A stretch of 64,000 nt of DNA from an uncultured Caproiciproducens sp. Its GTDB lineage: Bacteria; Bacillota; Clostridia; Oscillospirales; Acutalibacteraceae. Each line of letters opens with the position of its first letter. The first letter of the stretch is position 1. Shown here piece after piece: positions 8,308 through 17,800 of this stretch. The stretch is taken from the NCBI RefSeq assembly GCF_963664915.1, contig NZ_OY761810.1:3052661-3116660 (forward strand). The letters are read 5' to 3'. The notes below the pieces were generated by a model. It saw nothing but the letters and a program-made list of their open reading frames with translations, was not told the origin of the DNA and made no database searches. Both the position numbers and the translations under genes were made by a program.

Positions 8308-8976
8308 TTAGTGCTTAGTTTTTCCATTCAGCATGGTGATCGTACTCTCCATCGATTGGGAAGAGGACAGTACAATTGCCATATCTCCTGCCATCAGCTC
8401 TGTGTTTCCCTGTGGGACTATAATTTCTTCTCCTCTGAGAATGTAGGCCACCGTACTCTGTGACGGGAAACCGATCTCCCATAGCTTTTTATGAAGTGCC
8501 GGAGATTTATCTGTAAGCTGCACCTCGCATATTACAATCCTGCCATTTTCCATGGGCAGATATTTTCTTATGTTCTCTTTCATTGCCTGCTGCTCAACTA
8601 ATTCATTGAAAATCCGAGTGGTGTTGACGCATCTGTCTACACCCAGTCCTTGAAACAGCTCAACATTTTTTGGGTCGTTGACAATAGCAAATGTCCGCTG
8701 AACATGAAATTGCTTTTTTGCCAGTTCACTGATAATGAGATTGGCGGCATCCTGTTTTTCCAATGCAATTATCACATCCATTTTTTCTGCATGTGCTTGT
8801 TTTAAAGTGCCTGCATCGGTACCATTTCCGCAGATTGCCTCAATTTCATATGTATCGGCAAGCATTTGACACCAGTCATGATCCGGGTTTACAATCATCA
8901 CCTCATGACCTTTTTGTTTGAATGATTTAATGAGATAATGGGCATTTTCATGGCCGCCGACTATCAAAATATTCAC
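8308..8976 (-). CDS. TrkA-family RCK protein (third)
   Basis: Single-module RCK protein of 222 residues when started at GTG 8976, chosen because AAGGAGG lies 9 bases upstream; a longer frame would overlap the upstream gene with no site. Rossmann segment NILIVGGHENAHYLIKSF is degenerate (GGHEN in place of GxGxxG), followed by VNPDHDW, CGNGTDAGTL and a C-terminal RCK_C domain. Partner of the adjacent 145-residue protein. The altered dinucleotide loop suggests changed ligand binding. Confidence 0.85.
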   Translation of the reverse strand: MNILIVGGHENAHYLIKSFKQKGHEVMIVNPDHDWCQMLADTYEIEAICGNGTDAGTLKQAHAEKMDVIIALEKQDAANLIISELAKKQFHVQRTFAIVNDPKNVELFQGLGVDRCVNTTRIFNELVEQQAMKENIRKYLPMENGRIVICEVQLTDKSPALHKKLWEIGFPSQSTVAYILRGEEIIVPQGNTELMAGDMAIVLSSSQSMESTITMLNGKTKH

Positions 8977-8980
8977 CAGA

Positions 8981-9418
8981 CTAAGCCTCCTTCTCACTTG
9001 CAAAAATTCGCTGAAGTTCATTCAGTGAAAGAACAAGGGGGCAAATTGTAATGATTCCGCTTTGATTGTAGGATGCTTCTTTAGAAGTGTCTTCCACTCT
9101 TGCAATGACTCGCTTCACCTTATAGTATTCTTTTGCAATCTGAGCAATCATGATATTGGTATTGTCATCATCGGTCGCGGCAATCAGCACATCCGCCGCC
9201 TTAATTCCGGCCAACTCCAAAATATCTGTGTCCGTTGCGTCCCCTTCAATGAAACAATCAACGCACGACCCTGAAAGTCTGGAAAAGAATTCCTTATCTA
9301 TATCGATAATTGACACATTATCATTCTGATTGCAAAAATTCAATGCAAGTTTTGATCCAAGGCGGCCACATCCTGCAATGACTATGTTTTCCCGTTTTTC
9401 TCTGTTAAAAATTTTCAT
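8981..9418 (-). CDS. TrkA-N domain protein (fourth), lacks RCK_C
   Basis: 145-residue Rossmann-only protein: IVIAGCGRLGSKLALNF, acidic IIDIDKEF, FIEGDATDTDILELAGI, VLIAATDDDNTNIMIAQI. It ends before any RCK_C domain, so it is about two thirds of the usual single-module length. Stop codon TAG lies inside the ribosome-binding site of the next gene, so the two are translationally coupled and could together form one dimeric gating unit. Transcribed leftward from a region with KdpE-box-like repeats. Confidence 0.85.
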   Translation of the reverse strand: MKIFNREKRENIVIAGCGRLGSKLALNFCNQNDNVSIIDIDKEFFSRLSGSCVDCFIEGDATDTDILELAGIKAADVLIAATDDDNTNIMIAQIAKEYYKVKRVIARVEDTSKEASYNQSGIITICPLVLSLNELQRIFASEKEA

Positions 9419-9459
9419 CTTAATCCCTCGCTTTCCACTGTTAATCTTATCACAGTGGA

Positions 9460-9497
9460 TATAAAGCCGGTGTTAAGATGAAAGGATCCCATATAAA
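9460..9497 (-). promoter_or_regulatory. KdpE-box-like repeats before the - strand trkA pair
   Basis: On the - strand TTTATA (9497-9492), TTAACA (9476-9471) and TTTATA (9465-9460) are 21 and 11 bp apart. The core CTTAACAC-N3-CTTTATAT is identical to that at 4673-4691 upstream of the + trk operon, which makes a shared regulator likely. Confidence 0.45.
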
Positions 9498-9535
9498 GAT
9501 TATATAAATATCACAAATTACAGTTTATTCTTCCT

Positions 9536-10228
9536 CTATTCATCCACAAACCGGTAGCCAATTCCGACTTCTGTAATGATGTATCGAGGATTTGTTGGGT
9601 CCTTTTCCAGTTTGCGGCGGATATTTGCCATGAATACGCGCAGTGACTGCGCATCACTGTCCAAATATGCACCCCACACCTCTTTTAAAATGTAGCTGTG
9701 TGTCAATACTTTCCCTGAATTTTTAATGAGCAATGACAAAATATCAAACTCCATCGGTGTCAAATGAACTTCGTTCCCGCCAAGGAACACATTATGCTTT
9801 TCAAGATTAATTTCCAAATCCCCGCTTTTGAAGATTTCAGGAACAGTCTCCGCGTCTTTTGCAGTACGCCGAAGGATGACACGCAGTCTTGCAAGCAGTT
9901 CATTAATACTGAATGGTTTTGTCAGATAATCATCGGCACCTGCATCCAACGCTTCGACTTTCTCCTTATCCTGATCCCGTGCGGATACTACGATAATAGG
10001 CATATCTGAAAAACAGCGAACCTGCTTAATGATATCCAGACCATCCATATCCGGAAGACCAAGATCAAGAATCATGATGTCAGGTTTCTCCGTTGCAATG
10101 ACGCGCATTGCATCCATCCCATTTGCTACCACCGTACATTGATATTCCTGCGACTTGAGTGAAAAACTGATAAGAGAACGAATTTGTTTATCATCCTCGA
10201 CCAAGAGAAATGATTTCGTTATCCCCAA
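9536..10228 (-). CDS. kdpE: OmpR/KdpE-type response regulator
   Basis: DNA-binding response regulator, probably for potassium limitation. The start is TTG 10228, 7 bases after GGAAGGAGGT, giving 230 residues. Receiver domain: FLLVEDDKQIR acidic pair, phospho-acceptor in MILDLGLPD, VSARD, and TKPF lysine. The C-terminal winged helix ends IITEVGIGYRFVDE, with the LTPMEFDILSLL and SLRVFMANIRRKLEKDP segments of the KdpE branch. It overlaps the truncated kdpD by 38 bases. With the kinase half missing, phosphorylation would have to come from elsewhere. Confidence 0.9.
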   Translation of the reverse strand: MGITKSFLLVEDDKQIRSLISFSLKSQEYQCTVVANGMDAMRVIATEKPDIMILDLGLPDMDGLDIIKQVRCFSDMPIIVVSARDQDKEKVEALDAGADDYLTKPFSINELLARLRVILRRTAKDAETVPEIFKSGDLEINLEKHNVFLGGNEVHLTPMEFDILSLLIKNSGKVLTHSYILKEVWGAYLDSDAQSLRVFMANIRRKLEKDPTNPRYIITEVGIGYRFVDE

Positions 10229-10652
10229 ATCCTTTACCTCCTTCCAAAGGCAGGGAGAAACGAATGGTCGCACCCCCGCTTTTGTTATTTTCTGCAATAA
10301 TTCTTCCTCCATGTGCGTTTACAATTGCCTTACAGATTGCCAGCCCAAGACCATTCCCACGTTTTGCATCAACCCGGGCCCCGTGCGCAACATAAAACAT
10401 ATCAAAAATCTTTGGCAAATCCTCTGGATTTATCCCGGTTCCATGATCCGAAACGCTGAACCATACATTGTGTTTACCTGCGGTTACTTCAATCTTAATC
10501 TCATCGGACTCTTGCGAATGCTTGACCGCATACACAAAATACGTTCCAATCAACCCATTGGCTCCTGTAATATATACGGTTTTATCTTTTAATGGGGTCA
10601 GGTCGATTTTATTGAGATATTCCATACAGTCCTGCTCAATGATTTTATCCAA
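10191..10652 (-). pseudogene. In-frame fusion: sugar epimerase N-terminus to KdpD C-terminus
   Basis: Start TTG 10652 has AAAGGAGGGG 6 bases upstream. Residues 1 to about 40 (DKIIEQDC, then LKDKTVYITGANGLIGTYF) are the beginning of an NAD-dependent nucleotide-sugar epimerase with its GxxGxxG loop. From about VKHSQESDE onward the chain is the ATPase domain of a KdpD-type histidine kinase: N-box remnant, DHGTGI, FDMFY, GNGLGLAICKAIVNAHGG. Sensor, transmembrane and phospho-accepting His parts are absent, so it cannot autophosphorylate as a normal kinase. The join lies near 10524-10533. A deletion between a polysaccharide cluster and kdpD explains it; misassembly is the alternative. Confidence 0.8.
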
Positions 10653-10666
10653 GCAATTCCCCTCCT

Positions 10667-11710
10667 TTATTCCTTTAACAGCCGGATGGTCTGCGCACAT
10701 ATCGTTTCTGAATCCGGGTAATATGCTTTTTCCAAAACATCACTTGCGGGTGTTGGTGTATCCGGGCAGCAAACCCTGACGATTGGCCTTTTCAGAAGAT
10801 GAAATGCATTTTCACAAACCAGTGAGGATATTTCCGAAGCTGCTCCACCGGTCTTGCAACCGGTATCGGCAATCAGAAGCGTTCCGGTTTTCGCAAGGGA
10901 TTCAAAAATAATATCCTGATCGATTGGTTTGATTGTCCTGAGGTCGATTACCTCTGCTGATATATTTTGGGCGTGCAGCTTTTCAGCAGCTTTTAACGCT
11001 TCCACCACCATATAGGATACTGCCACTATGGTGATGTCATTTCCCGGTCTTCTGATGACCCCTTTGCCAAACGGGATGGAGTATAAAGACTCCGGCACAT
11101 CACCCACTGTCTTATACAGCCATCGGTGTTCAACAAACAATATGGGGCTATTATCCATAATGCTGGAAATCAGCAGGCCCTTCGCGTCATACGGCGTGGC
11201 GGGGGCGGCAATTTTGAGCCCGGGCACATTCATCAGCATCCCCTGCACACATTGGGAATGCTGCGCGCCGGAACCCCATCCGCGCGCGCTGATGGTGCGT
11301 ACTACCAGCGGAACTTTTACTTTTCCTCCGAACATATAGCTCCATTTACTGGCATGGTTTGCCAGCTGGTCCAAAGACAGTACTAAAAAGTCCATCCGGC
11401 TGTGAACCAGAATAGGTCTTAATCCTGCCATAGCGGCTCCGGCGGCGAAGCCTGTCAGTGAATTCTCAGAAATAGGTGTATCAAACACCCTCTCGCTGCC
11501 ATATTTTTCATGCAGACCCTTTGTAGTGCCAAATACTCCACCTGGATCATCCACGCCTTCTCCAAGGATAAATACTCTGGGGTCTCTGGCAAGGGCTTGA
11601 TCGGTCGCTTCAAAAATAGCGTCTTTATAGGAAATAATCCTGTTGGACTCCGAATTGCCCTTAATAAAAAAATTATCTAATTTTTCAACTTGAACTGTTG
11701 TCCAGGGCAT
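10667..11710 (-). CDS. Thiamine-diphosphate dehydrogenase E1 beta-like subunit
   Basis: Beta subunit of a 2-oxo-acid dehydrogenase-like or acetoin-type E1 enzyme, 347 residues: N-terminal pyrimidine-binding half (FILGEGVDDPGGVFG, DTPISENSLTGFAAGAAMAG) and transketolase C-terminal half (AEVIDLRTIKPID). ATG start has GGAGG 6 bases upstream. Pairs with the E1 alpha gene just upstream; no E2 or E3 gene is present. In surface-sugar clusters such E1 pairs occur next to nucleotidyltransferases and epimerases, which fits the neighbours here better than central metabolism. Confidence 0.88.
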   Translation of the reverse strand: MPWTTVQVEKLDNFFIKGNSESNRIISYKDAIFEATDQALARDPRVFILGEGVDDPGGVFGTTKGLHEKYGSERVFDTPISENSLTGFAAGAAMAGLRPILVHSRMDFLVLSLDQLANHASKWSYMFGGKVKVPLVVRTISARGWGSGAQHSQCVQGMLMNVPGLKIAAPATPYDAKGLLISSIMDNSPILFVEHRWLYKTVGDVPESLYSIPFGKGVIRRPGNDITIVAVSYMVVEALKAAEKLHAQNISAEVIDLRTIKPIDQDIIFESLAKTGTLLIADTGCKTGGAASEISSLVCENAFHLLKRPIVRVCCPDTPTPASDVLEKAYYPDSETICAQTIRLLKE

Positions 11711-11742
11711 AGTAAACCTCCATTATCGTAGAAATTGATTGC

Positions 11743-12726
11743 TTAGTCTGCATACACAAAGTCCATCAGATCTTCCGGAGAAGGCTTAGAAGAACTTTGT
11801 GCAAATTCAAACGCCTCCTCAATCTGCCGGCTTATTTCATCACAGATACTTACTTCCATTTCGTCATTCAGAACTCCGGTTAATTTCAAGTATTCGCCAT
11901 ACCATTTAATTGGGCACTTTGAAACCCAGTAATCATATTCGGACTGCGGACGGAACCCTTCTCCGACATCGTTCACCGTTCCAATATGTCCTTTCCACCG
12001 ATAGGTAAGGCACTCGATAAAAGTTGGCCCTTCCTCGTTTCTGCATCTTGCTATTGCTTTCTCGGCGTATTCCGTTACTTTCAGCACATCATTGCCATCA
12101 ATCTGATAGCTTGGGATGTCATAGCCTTGCGCCCAACGATAAATGCCTTCTCCGGCATGTCTTTGGGATTCATTAGAATTAATGGCATAATGGTTATTTT
12201 CACAAATATAGATGACCGGAAGCTTTTTTAATGATGCGAAATTCAGGCTTTCATGGAACGTACCTTCATCCACTGCCCCGTCACCGAAGAATAATGCGGT
12301 TACCCTGTCATTGTGCTGCAATTTGGAAGCAAGCGCCGTACCTGTCCCCAGCGGGATGTCGCCCCCTACAATCGCAGAAGACCCCAGAATTCCAACCTCT
12401 GGGTCAACTAAGTGCATCGAACCGCCTCGGCCGAGAGAGCAGCCCGTTTTCCTTAGATACAGCTCCGCAATCATTTTTTTCAGATCTCCGCCTTTGGCGA
12501 TATATTGTGCATGACTGCGGTGTGTGCCGAAGAGATAATCCTCTTTTCTAAGATGGATACAGACACCTGCGGCGATTGCTTCCTGACCGATCGACAGATG
12601 GATTGGCGTTTTTATTTCATCATATTTGTATTCCTCTTCAATTCTGTGTTCAACCATTCGGATTATTTTCATGGTTCTATAGAGTTCAAGCAACTTTTGG
12701 TTTTCCAATATTCTCATTCCTTTCAC
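11743..12726 (-). CDS. Thiamine-diphosphate dehydrogenase E1 alpha-like subunit
   Basis: Alpha subunit, about 325 residues. Shows FGTHRSHAQYIAKGGD, LGRGGSMHL, and the thiamine-diphosphate motif FFGDGAVDEGTFHESLNFA ending in ENNHYAIN. Starts at GTG 12726, ATG 12717 or TTG 12708 are possible; AAAGGA sits best, 9 bases before TTG 12708. Works with the E1 beta downstream. Lack of E2/E3 and the adjoining mannose-1-phosphate guanylyltransferase suggest a sugar-modifying decarboxylation or a stand-alone oxo-acid reaction. Confidence 0.88.
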   Translation of the reverse strand: MKGMRILENQKLLELYRTMKIIRMVEHRIEEEYKYDEIKTPIHLSIGQEAIAAGVCIHLRKEDYLFGTHRSHAQYIAKGGDLKKMIAELYLRKTGCSLGRGGSMHLVDPEVGILGSSAIVGGDIPLGTGTALASKLQHNDRVTALFFGDGAVDEGTFHESLNFASLKKLPVIYICENNHYAINSNESQRHAGEGIYRWAQGYDIPSYQIDGNDVLKVTEYAEKAIARCRNEEGPTFIECLTYRWKGHIGTVNDVGEGFRPQSEYDYWVSKCPIKWYGEYLKLTGVLNDEMEVSICDEISRQIEEAFEFAQSSSKPSPEDLMDFVYAD

Positions 12727-12799
12727 TATAGCGATTTTATTGTTAAACCAGACATCAAATCATGAAATGAAATTCAGTGTATCAAATGAGGCCAGTTCC

Positions 12800-13882
12800 C
12801 TACGTTAAACTTTCGTAACCACTTGCTTTCAGCATCTCCACAAGAGATTTAATGTTCTGTACTCTGTTCCTTGGGCATACCAAAATCGCATCTTTGGTAG
12901 CCGCTATTATCATATTTTCAACACCGATTGCAGAAATCATCGCTTCGTCGCTGTATATTACGGAATTACTTGTATCTATGCCGATATAGCTGCCCTGAAT
13001 GGAATTACCCGCCGCATCCGAACGGAATGTTTTTGATAAGGCGTCAAGGCTTCCAATGTCATCCCAATCAAAATAACCCTTCACTGCATAAATACAATTG
13101 CCTTTTTCAAGAACTCCTTTGTCAAAGGAGATGTCCGGTATTTCAACATACGCTTTTTCAATCGCTGAATTTTGATCTTGTCCATCAACCTGTTTTACTG
13201 CACAACCGATTTTTTCAATATGATCGGGAAGAAATAAATTCGTGTTATCTATAATGCTGTCAATACTGCCTAATAAGATACCGCTGTTCCATAGGAACTG
13301 TCCGGATGAAATTAGCTTTCTCGCAGTATCAATGTCCGGCTTCTCAATGAATCGGTTTACTTGAAATGCATTTTTATCAACCTGCGCATCAAAATTTATT
13401 TGAATATATCCATACCCCGTGGCAGGATATGAAGGAGCAATTCCAATAACGACAAGGCCGTTGGTTTTTTCTGCCGCCTTGTATGCCTGTTCTATGGCTG
13501 ACCGATAATCTGCATGATTTTTAACATATCCGTCTGCCGGAACGAAGCACAATAAGCCCCCGCCAACTTTTTCTTTTAGCAGCAAGGAAGCATATGCGAT
13601 ACATGCTGCGGTATTTTTGCGCATCGGCTCTGCTATGATATTTGAAAATGGAATGATATCCCTTACTGTTTCCTTCGTAATATCAAGAAGATTTTTGTTT
13701 GTTATAATAAAGCATCTTTCTGCCGGAATAATTTCACAGATGCGTTCAATTGTTTGAAGCAGCATACACTTGCTGCCTTCAGCACCAATAAATTGTTTTG
13801 GCTTATTTTCCCTTGAGAGTGGCCAAAGTCTGGAACCTGAGCCACCCGCCATAATAACTGCGTATTTTTCCAAATTACTCAC
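12800..13882 (-). CDS. manC: Mannose-1-phosphate guanylyltransferase
   Basis: Makes GDP-mannose or a related GDP-sugar. The N-terminal signature MAGGSGSRLWPLSRENKPKQF is diagnostic; FVPADGYV, GYGYIQ, FIEKPD and DWDDIGS follow, and the tail is that of the short form with no isomerase domain (about 360 residues). No good RBS precedes the ATG at 13921; GTG 13882 or TTG 13873 near GGAG is preferred. First gene of a leftward cluster with the two E1 subunits and the broken epimerase, read as the remainder of a surface-polysaccharide locus. Confidence 0.9.
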   Translation of the reverse strand: MSNLEKYAVIMAGGSGSRLWPLSRENKPKQFIGAEGSKCMLLQTIERICEIIPAERCFIITNKNLLDITKETVRDIIPFSNIIAEPMRKNTAACIAYASLLLKEKVGGGLLCFVPADGYVKNHADYRSAIEQAYKAAEKTNGLVVIGIAPSYPATGYGYIQINFDAQVDKNAFQVNRFIEKPDIDTARKLISSGQFLWNSGILLGSIDSIIDNTNLFLPDHIEKIGCAVKQVDGQDQNSAIEKAYVEIPDISFDKGVLEKGNCIYAVKGYFDWDDIGSLDALSKTFRSDAAGNSIQGSYIGIDTSNSVIYSDEAMISAIGVENMIIAATKDAILVCPRNRVQNIKSLVEMLKASGYESLT

Positions 13883-14063
13883 ACTCCAAATGATTTTATA
13901 ATCACTTATGACAGGAATCATCAGCGACGGGCTATGTCATCCAGCCTAACACCAGAGGCATATTTGATTTATTCTATGTGTTTGGAATGTGATTGGTGCC
14001 TATCTTGAATTTACACAACAGGCAGCTATTCTGTTCTAGTTTCCTATCTAACATAAATTGAGA

Positions 14064-14094
14064 AAGGGGCTGTCTCAATTTGAGACAGCCCCTT
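14064..14094. terminator. Strong symmetrical hairpin
   Basis: Stem AAGGGGCTGTCTCA / TGAGACAGCCCCTT (14064-14077 with 14081-14094). T tract is weak on both sides. Similar sequences often close insertion sequences in Clostridia, but no transposase is next to it. Confidence 0.6.
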
Positions 14095-14178
14095 AAAATT
14101 TGTAGTTTCAGTCGCCAGCGGTTCACCTTGCACCATCATTTTTTTAAGATTCACTGTTAAGAAATGGAGGTTTTGTCA

Positions 14179-14358
14179 ATGCGGCAGTGTTTTGAAGCAA
14201 GAAGAAAAGAATCTGCCCAATTTGACGAGCAGCCCGTAGAGGCTTGCGAAATGCCCTTACTTTCCTTGAAGCCTATGCAATCTCCAAGGATAAAAAATTT
14301 TTCGGCATGGGTAAAACCTGCTGTAATTTTTACCCCCTGCGAAAACAAAGTCCTATAA
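14179..14358 (+). CDS. Small hypothetical protein with strong RBS and terminator
   Basis: ATG 14179 is preceded by GGAGG at 8 bases and the stop lies inside a hairpin terminator (14350-14386), so the 59-codon frame looks like an independent small gene. The product begins MRQCFEARRKESAQFDEQP and contains three Cys and a basic middle; no family is recognised. Reading is uncertain because the composition is unremarkable and a decayed gene with an intact RBS would look the same. Confidence 0.4.
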   Translation: MRQCFEARRKESAQFDEQPVEACEMPLLSLKPMQSPRIKNFSAWVKPAVIFTPCENKVL

Positions 14359-14386
14359 AGGCCATCATGTTGCCATTTATAGGACT
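14350..14386 (+). terminator. Terminator after the 59-codon frame
   Basis: GTCCTATAAA / TTTATAGGAC (14350-14359 with 14376-14385), followed by TTTTGCTT. Confidence 0.65.
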
Positions 14387-14523
14387 TTTGCTTATGTTTT
14401 AAAAACGAAAAATTTACGGCTTGAGCATCAAAATAGTTGTTGATGTTCATGTATGGTTGGTTTATACTAAAAGATATGTTTTCATGATTTATACAAAATA
14501 TTTAGGACAGAGGAGAAAATGAA

Positions 14524-14658
14524 ATGGGCGATAAAAGCATTAAAAAAGAAACAAAGAAAAAGAAGAAAGTAGAAGTAAAAGCTTCTGCTCCCTCGTTATT
14601 TACAAGAGAAGTTGTAACTCAGCCTCAATTAATCACAAGAAAGAAAAAAGAAAAATAA
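14524..14658 (+). CDS. 44-residue lysine-rich protein
   Basis: ATG 14524 is preceded by GAGGAG at 9 bases. The product begins MGDKSIKKETKKKKKVEVK, has a central APSLFTREVVTQPQLIT segment and ends RKKKEK; about one third Lys. Small basic proteins of this layout occur in Clostridia without known role; nucleic-acid or ribosome binding is a guess from charge. An out-of-frame ATG at 14519 would give another basic peptide but is less well placed. Confidence 0.55.
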   Translation: MGDKSIKKETKKKKKVEVKASAPSLFTREVVTQPQLITRKKKEK

Positions 14659-14753
14659 TATTGAAATATGAAATGTTATCTCGATAGAAATAGGTAGATA
14701 TCCTAAAGGACAAATTGCAGAAAACGCCAGATAGTCTTATTTTCTTATGCAAT

Positions 14754-14818
14754 AAAAAACAGACTGCTTTATTTACGGAATTTGCCGTTTTTAAACTGTC
14801 TGTTTTTTAGTAGTTATC
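14754..14818. terminator. Bidirectional terminator
   Basis: AAAAAACAGAC / GTCTGTTTTTT arms enclose a smaller ACGG/CCGT hairpin. It separates the + lysine-rich gene and the - BspA-like gene. Confidence 0.7.
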
Positions 14819-14839
14819 GTATCAGTGCCTGATCAGAAT

Positions 14840-17800
14840 TCAATAAATTCCTATCTGCCTTGTGGAATCTCCGTGCGGATGAATGCCGGTTTTTACGTCA
14901 ACCCGCACTGACGCATGGGTAAGCAGCTTGCTTTTGTTGTCGTACACGTCATACATAATGTAAGCAACACCTAATTCTGCTCCATTTACCCGATAGTTGC
15001 CATTTTTCAGTTTCGTCACATTCGCTATTTTGTTGTTGCTGGAATAAACTTTTACGTAGGTTCCACGTGTTCCGGATATACGTAAACCAATTTCATAATT
15101 TCCATTCACCGGCATGATATAGTTTGTGGTGTCAAGTGTAATGGAATCACCCACTCCTGCCGCTGCAAAATAACCGAGACGGTCAGTTTCAAAAACCAAC
15201 ATACCGTTTTCCAGTTTCGCGCCCATATCTGTAAATGCCTCTGCCTGCTCATACCGGAGCACATGCGGCGTTCCGCGCAAACCCGCCGGTACAGGCATCG
15301 TTATTTTGATTTTACCTGCGCCGGAAGTCACACTGCCGTTCTGGTCAAGAAGTTCCATGTTATATACAACCGGATTGCCGATTACACCTGATTTTGGATT
15401 TGCGAGCAAAGCGCGGCTGAAATTTGCCGCCTGTTGGTCTGACTTGCCGGAAGTATCTTTCTTTGTTACATTCAAATTTATTCCGGTTACTCCGGCGGGC
15501 AGCGTTACGCCGGAAAGGTCTGCCGCCGCGCCTGTTGATAAATCAGCAGCCGATGTTGGAGCTGCCGAATTTTTGCCGCTGGAATTATTACTGTTGTGAT
15601 GGTTTGAGCTGCCGTTGTCTGATGGCTTTGTTTCGAACTGCGCCGTAATGGTCACATCTGAATCGGTCATTATAAAGCTACTACTGGTAATATTATAATT
15701 CTTGCCGCCACAGCTGTATTTGAGTGAACCGGAAACAAGCTGTTTTCCTGTATTCGGTATTATCGTAAGCGAAATGGTGTCTCCCACCTTTGCTGCTGTC
15801 GGGCTTGCTGTAATGCTGCCTCCGGTGATGTCATGATCTATCAAAATAGTATGCGTGTTGGCTGGCTTTGCAGCTACGGTTACCGTCATTTTCGGCAGAA
15901 CTGTCGTTACATCATAATAAGATGGCAGCACAGCGGTAAACGCATGGTTTCCCGCGATGGTTGGATTGTAGGTTATGTCGGGTGTCCAAATAACATCATT
16001 AACCGTTTTCTTTGTACCATCTACTGTTGCTTCCAAAGTTTTTGGTAATTCCAAATCATTAAGTGCTGTGCCGTTTGGTACTGTTTTACCTTGCAGTGGT
16101 TCAAAAGCAGTCACATTCGGAATTGTCTTTATCTCGGCTGTTGTGACTCCTGTTACATTGCTATATAATAGCATTTTAGTATAGTCATCTTTTTTTTCAC
16201 TTGGAACATAAAAGAGCAGACCAGAGCCATTCTGACCCTTGTCAAAACACGAATAACCCAGGGTGCTTATAGTTCCTTTTATTACAACATAGTTCAAACC
16301 GGTGCAGTTATAAAACGTAGAATCACCAATAGAGGATACGTTATTGGGAATCGTTATGCCAGTTAATCCGGTACAGCCCATAAATGCAAAATCTCCGATC
16401 GAGGATACGTTATTGGGAATCGTTATGCCAGTTAATCCGGTACAGCTCATAAACGCAGAATCTCCAATGGAGGATACGTTATTGGGAATCGTTATGCCAG
16501 TTAATCCGGTACAGTTATAAAACGTAGAATCACCAATCGAGGATACGTTATTGGGAATCGTTATGCCAGTTAATCCGGTACAGCCCATAAATGCAAAATC
16601 TCCGATCGAGGATACGTTATTGGGAATCGTTATGCCAGTTAATCCGGTACAGCCCATAAACGCATAATCTCCGATCGAGGATACATTGAGGGGAATCTTA
16701 TATTCTCCAGTTTTCCCGCCTGGAAAACATTTTAGCGTATTTTTATCATGGGAATACAATACACCGTCGACTGCTGCATAATTTAAATTAGCGGAATCAA
16801 CAACCAATTTAGTTAAGTTTTCGCAGTCTGCAAATGCAGTATCACTTATTGTTTTTACGCTGTCTGGAATTCTCAAACTGGTTAGTCCCGTGCAATATCT
16901 AAATGCAAACTTGCCAATCGATTCAAGCTTGCTGTTTAGCTCAATGCTCGTTAAGCCGCTAGAAGCAAATGCTGCAGATCCAATGGAGGATATACTTTCT
17001 GGAATTGTTATGCTCGTTAACCCGGTACAACCAACGAATGCATAATCGCCGATGGTCGTAATGCCATTAAAAAAATTAATATCCGAGATAATATTGCGGT
17101 AACCATCATCGGCATCTATGAGAGTACTATATGTGCTTTCTTTATAAAGGCCGGAACCGTTGTAGTAAGCGGTAATGCTGGAAGATTTCAGCTTACTCTC
17201 GTCAATGGCAGGATTAATCGACTTTCCATAAAGCTCAGTTGGAATTTCAATTCCGGATTTATTACCATAATAATTGGTCATTTCATAATTGCTGCCGTTA
17301 TCCTTAAAAAGGAATGTATTTTGGGATAACGGCAAATGATCGGGAATTTTATCCCCAATGATATAAAAATTTTTCAGGTTAGCGCATAATAAAAATGAAC
17401 TAGCACTGATAGTCTTAATATTGCTTGTAATCGTTACACTTGTTAAGCCATAGCAGATATGAAATGCCTCGTCAGTTATAGTTTGGACGCTGCTGGGTAT
17501 TGAAATATTCTTCAAACAATAACATGATTGAAATGCACATTTACCAATAAAGTCCAATTCACTGTTTCCCAAAAATGTAATATCCGATAAGCGTTCACAA
17601 TGATCAAAAGCCCAACCGTCAATTGATTTAACACTGCTGGGAATTTCTATACTCTTTAAATCGGTGCAGTTGGCAAGCGCCATTTCTTCGATGGCTGTCG
17701 TACCGACTTTTATCTCAGCCTTGGTGATAGTACTACGGAATGTCATGTTATTATAGTCTATGATGTGCGTACAGTTGGAATCTTTAAACAGACCCGAGTC

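Noticed and set aside
16308..16690. Regular repeats suggestive of a CRISPR array
   Set aside because: The 69-bp units are coding LRR repeats without unique spacers; the frame is open through all of them.
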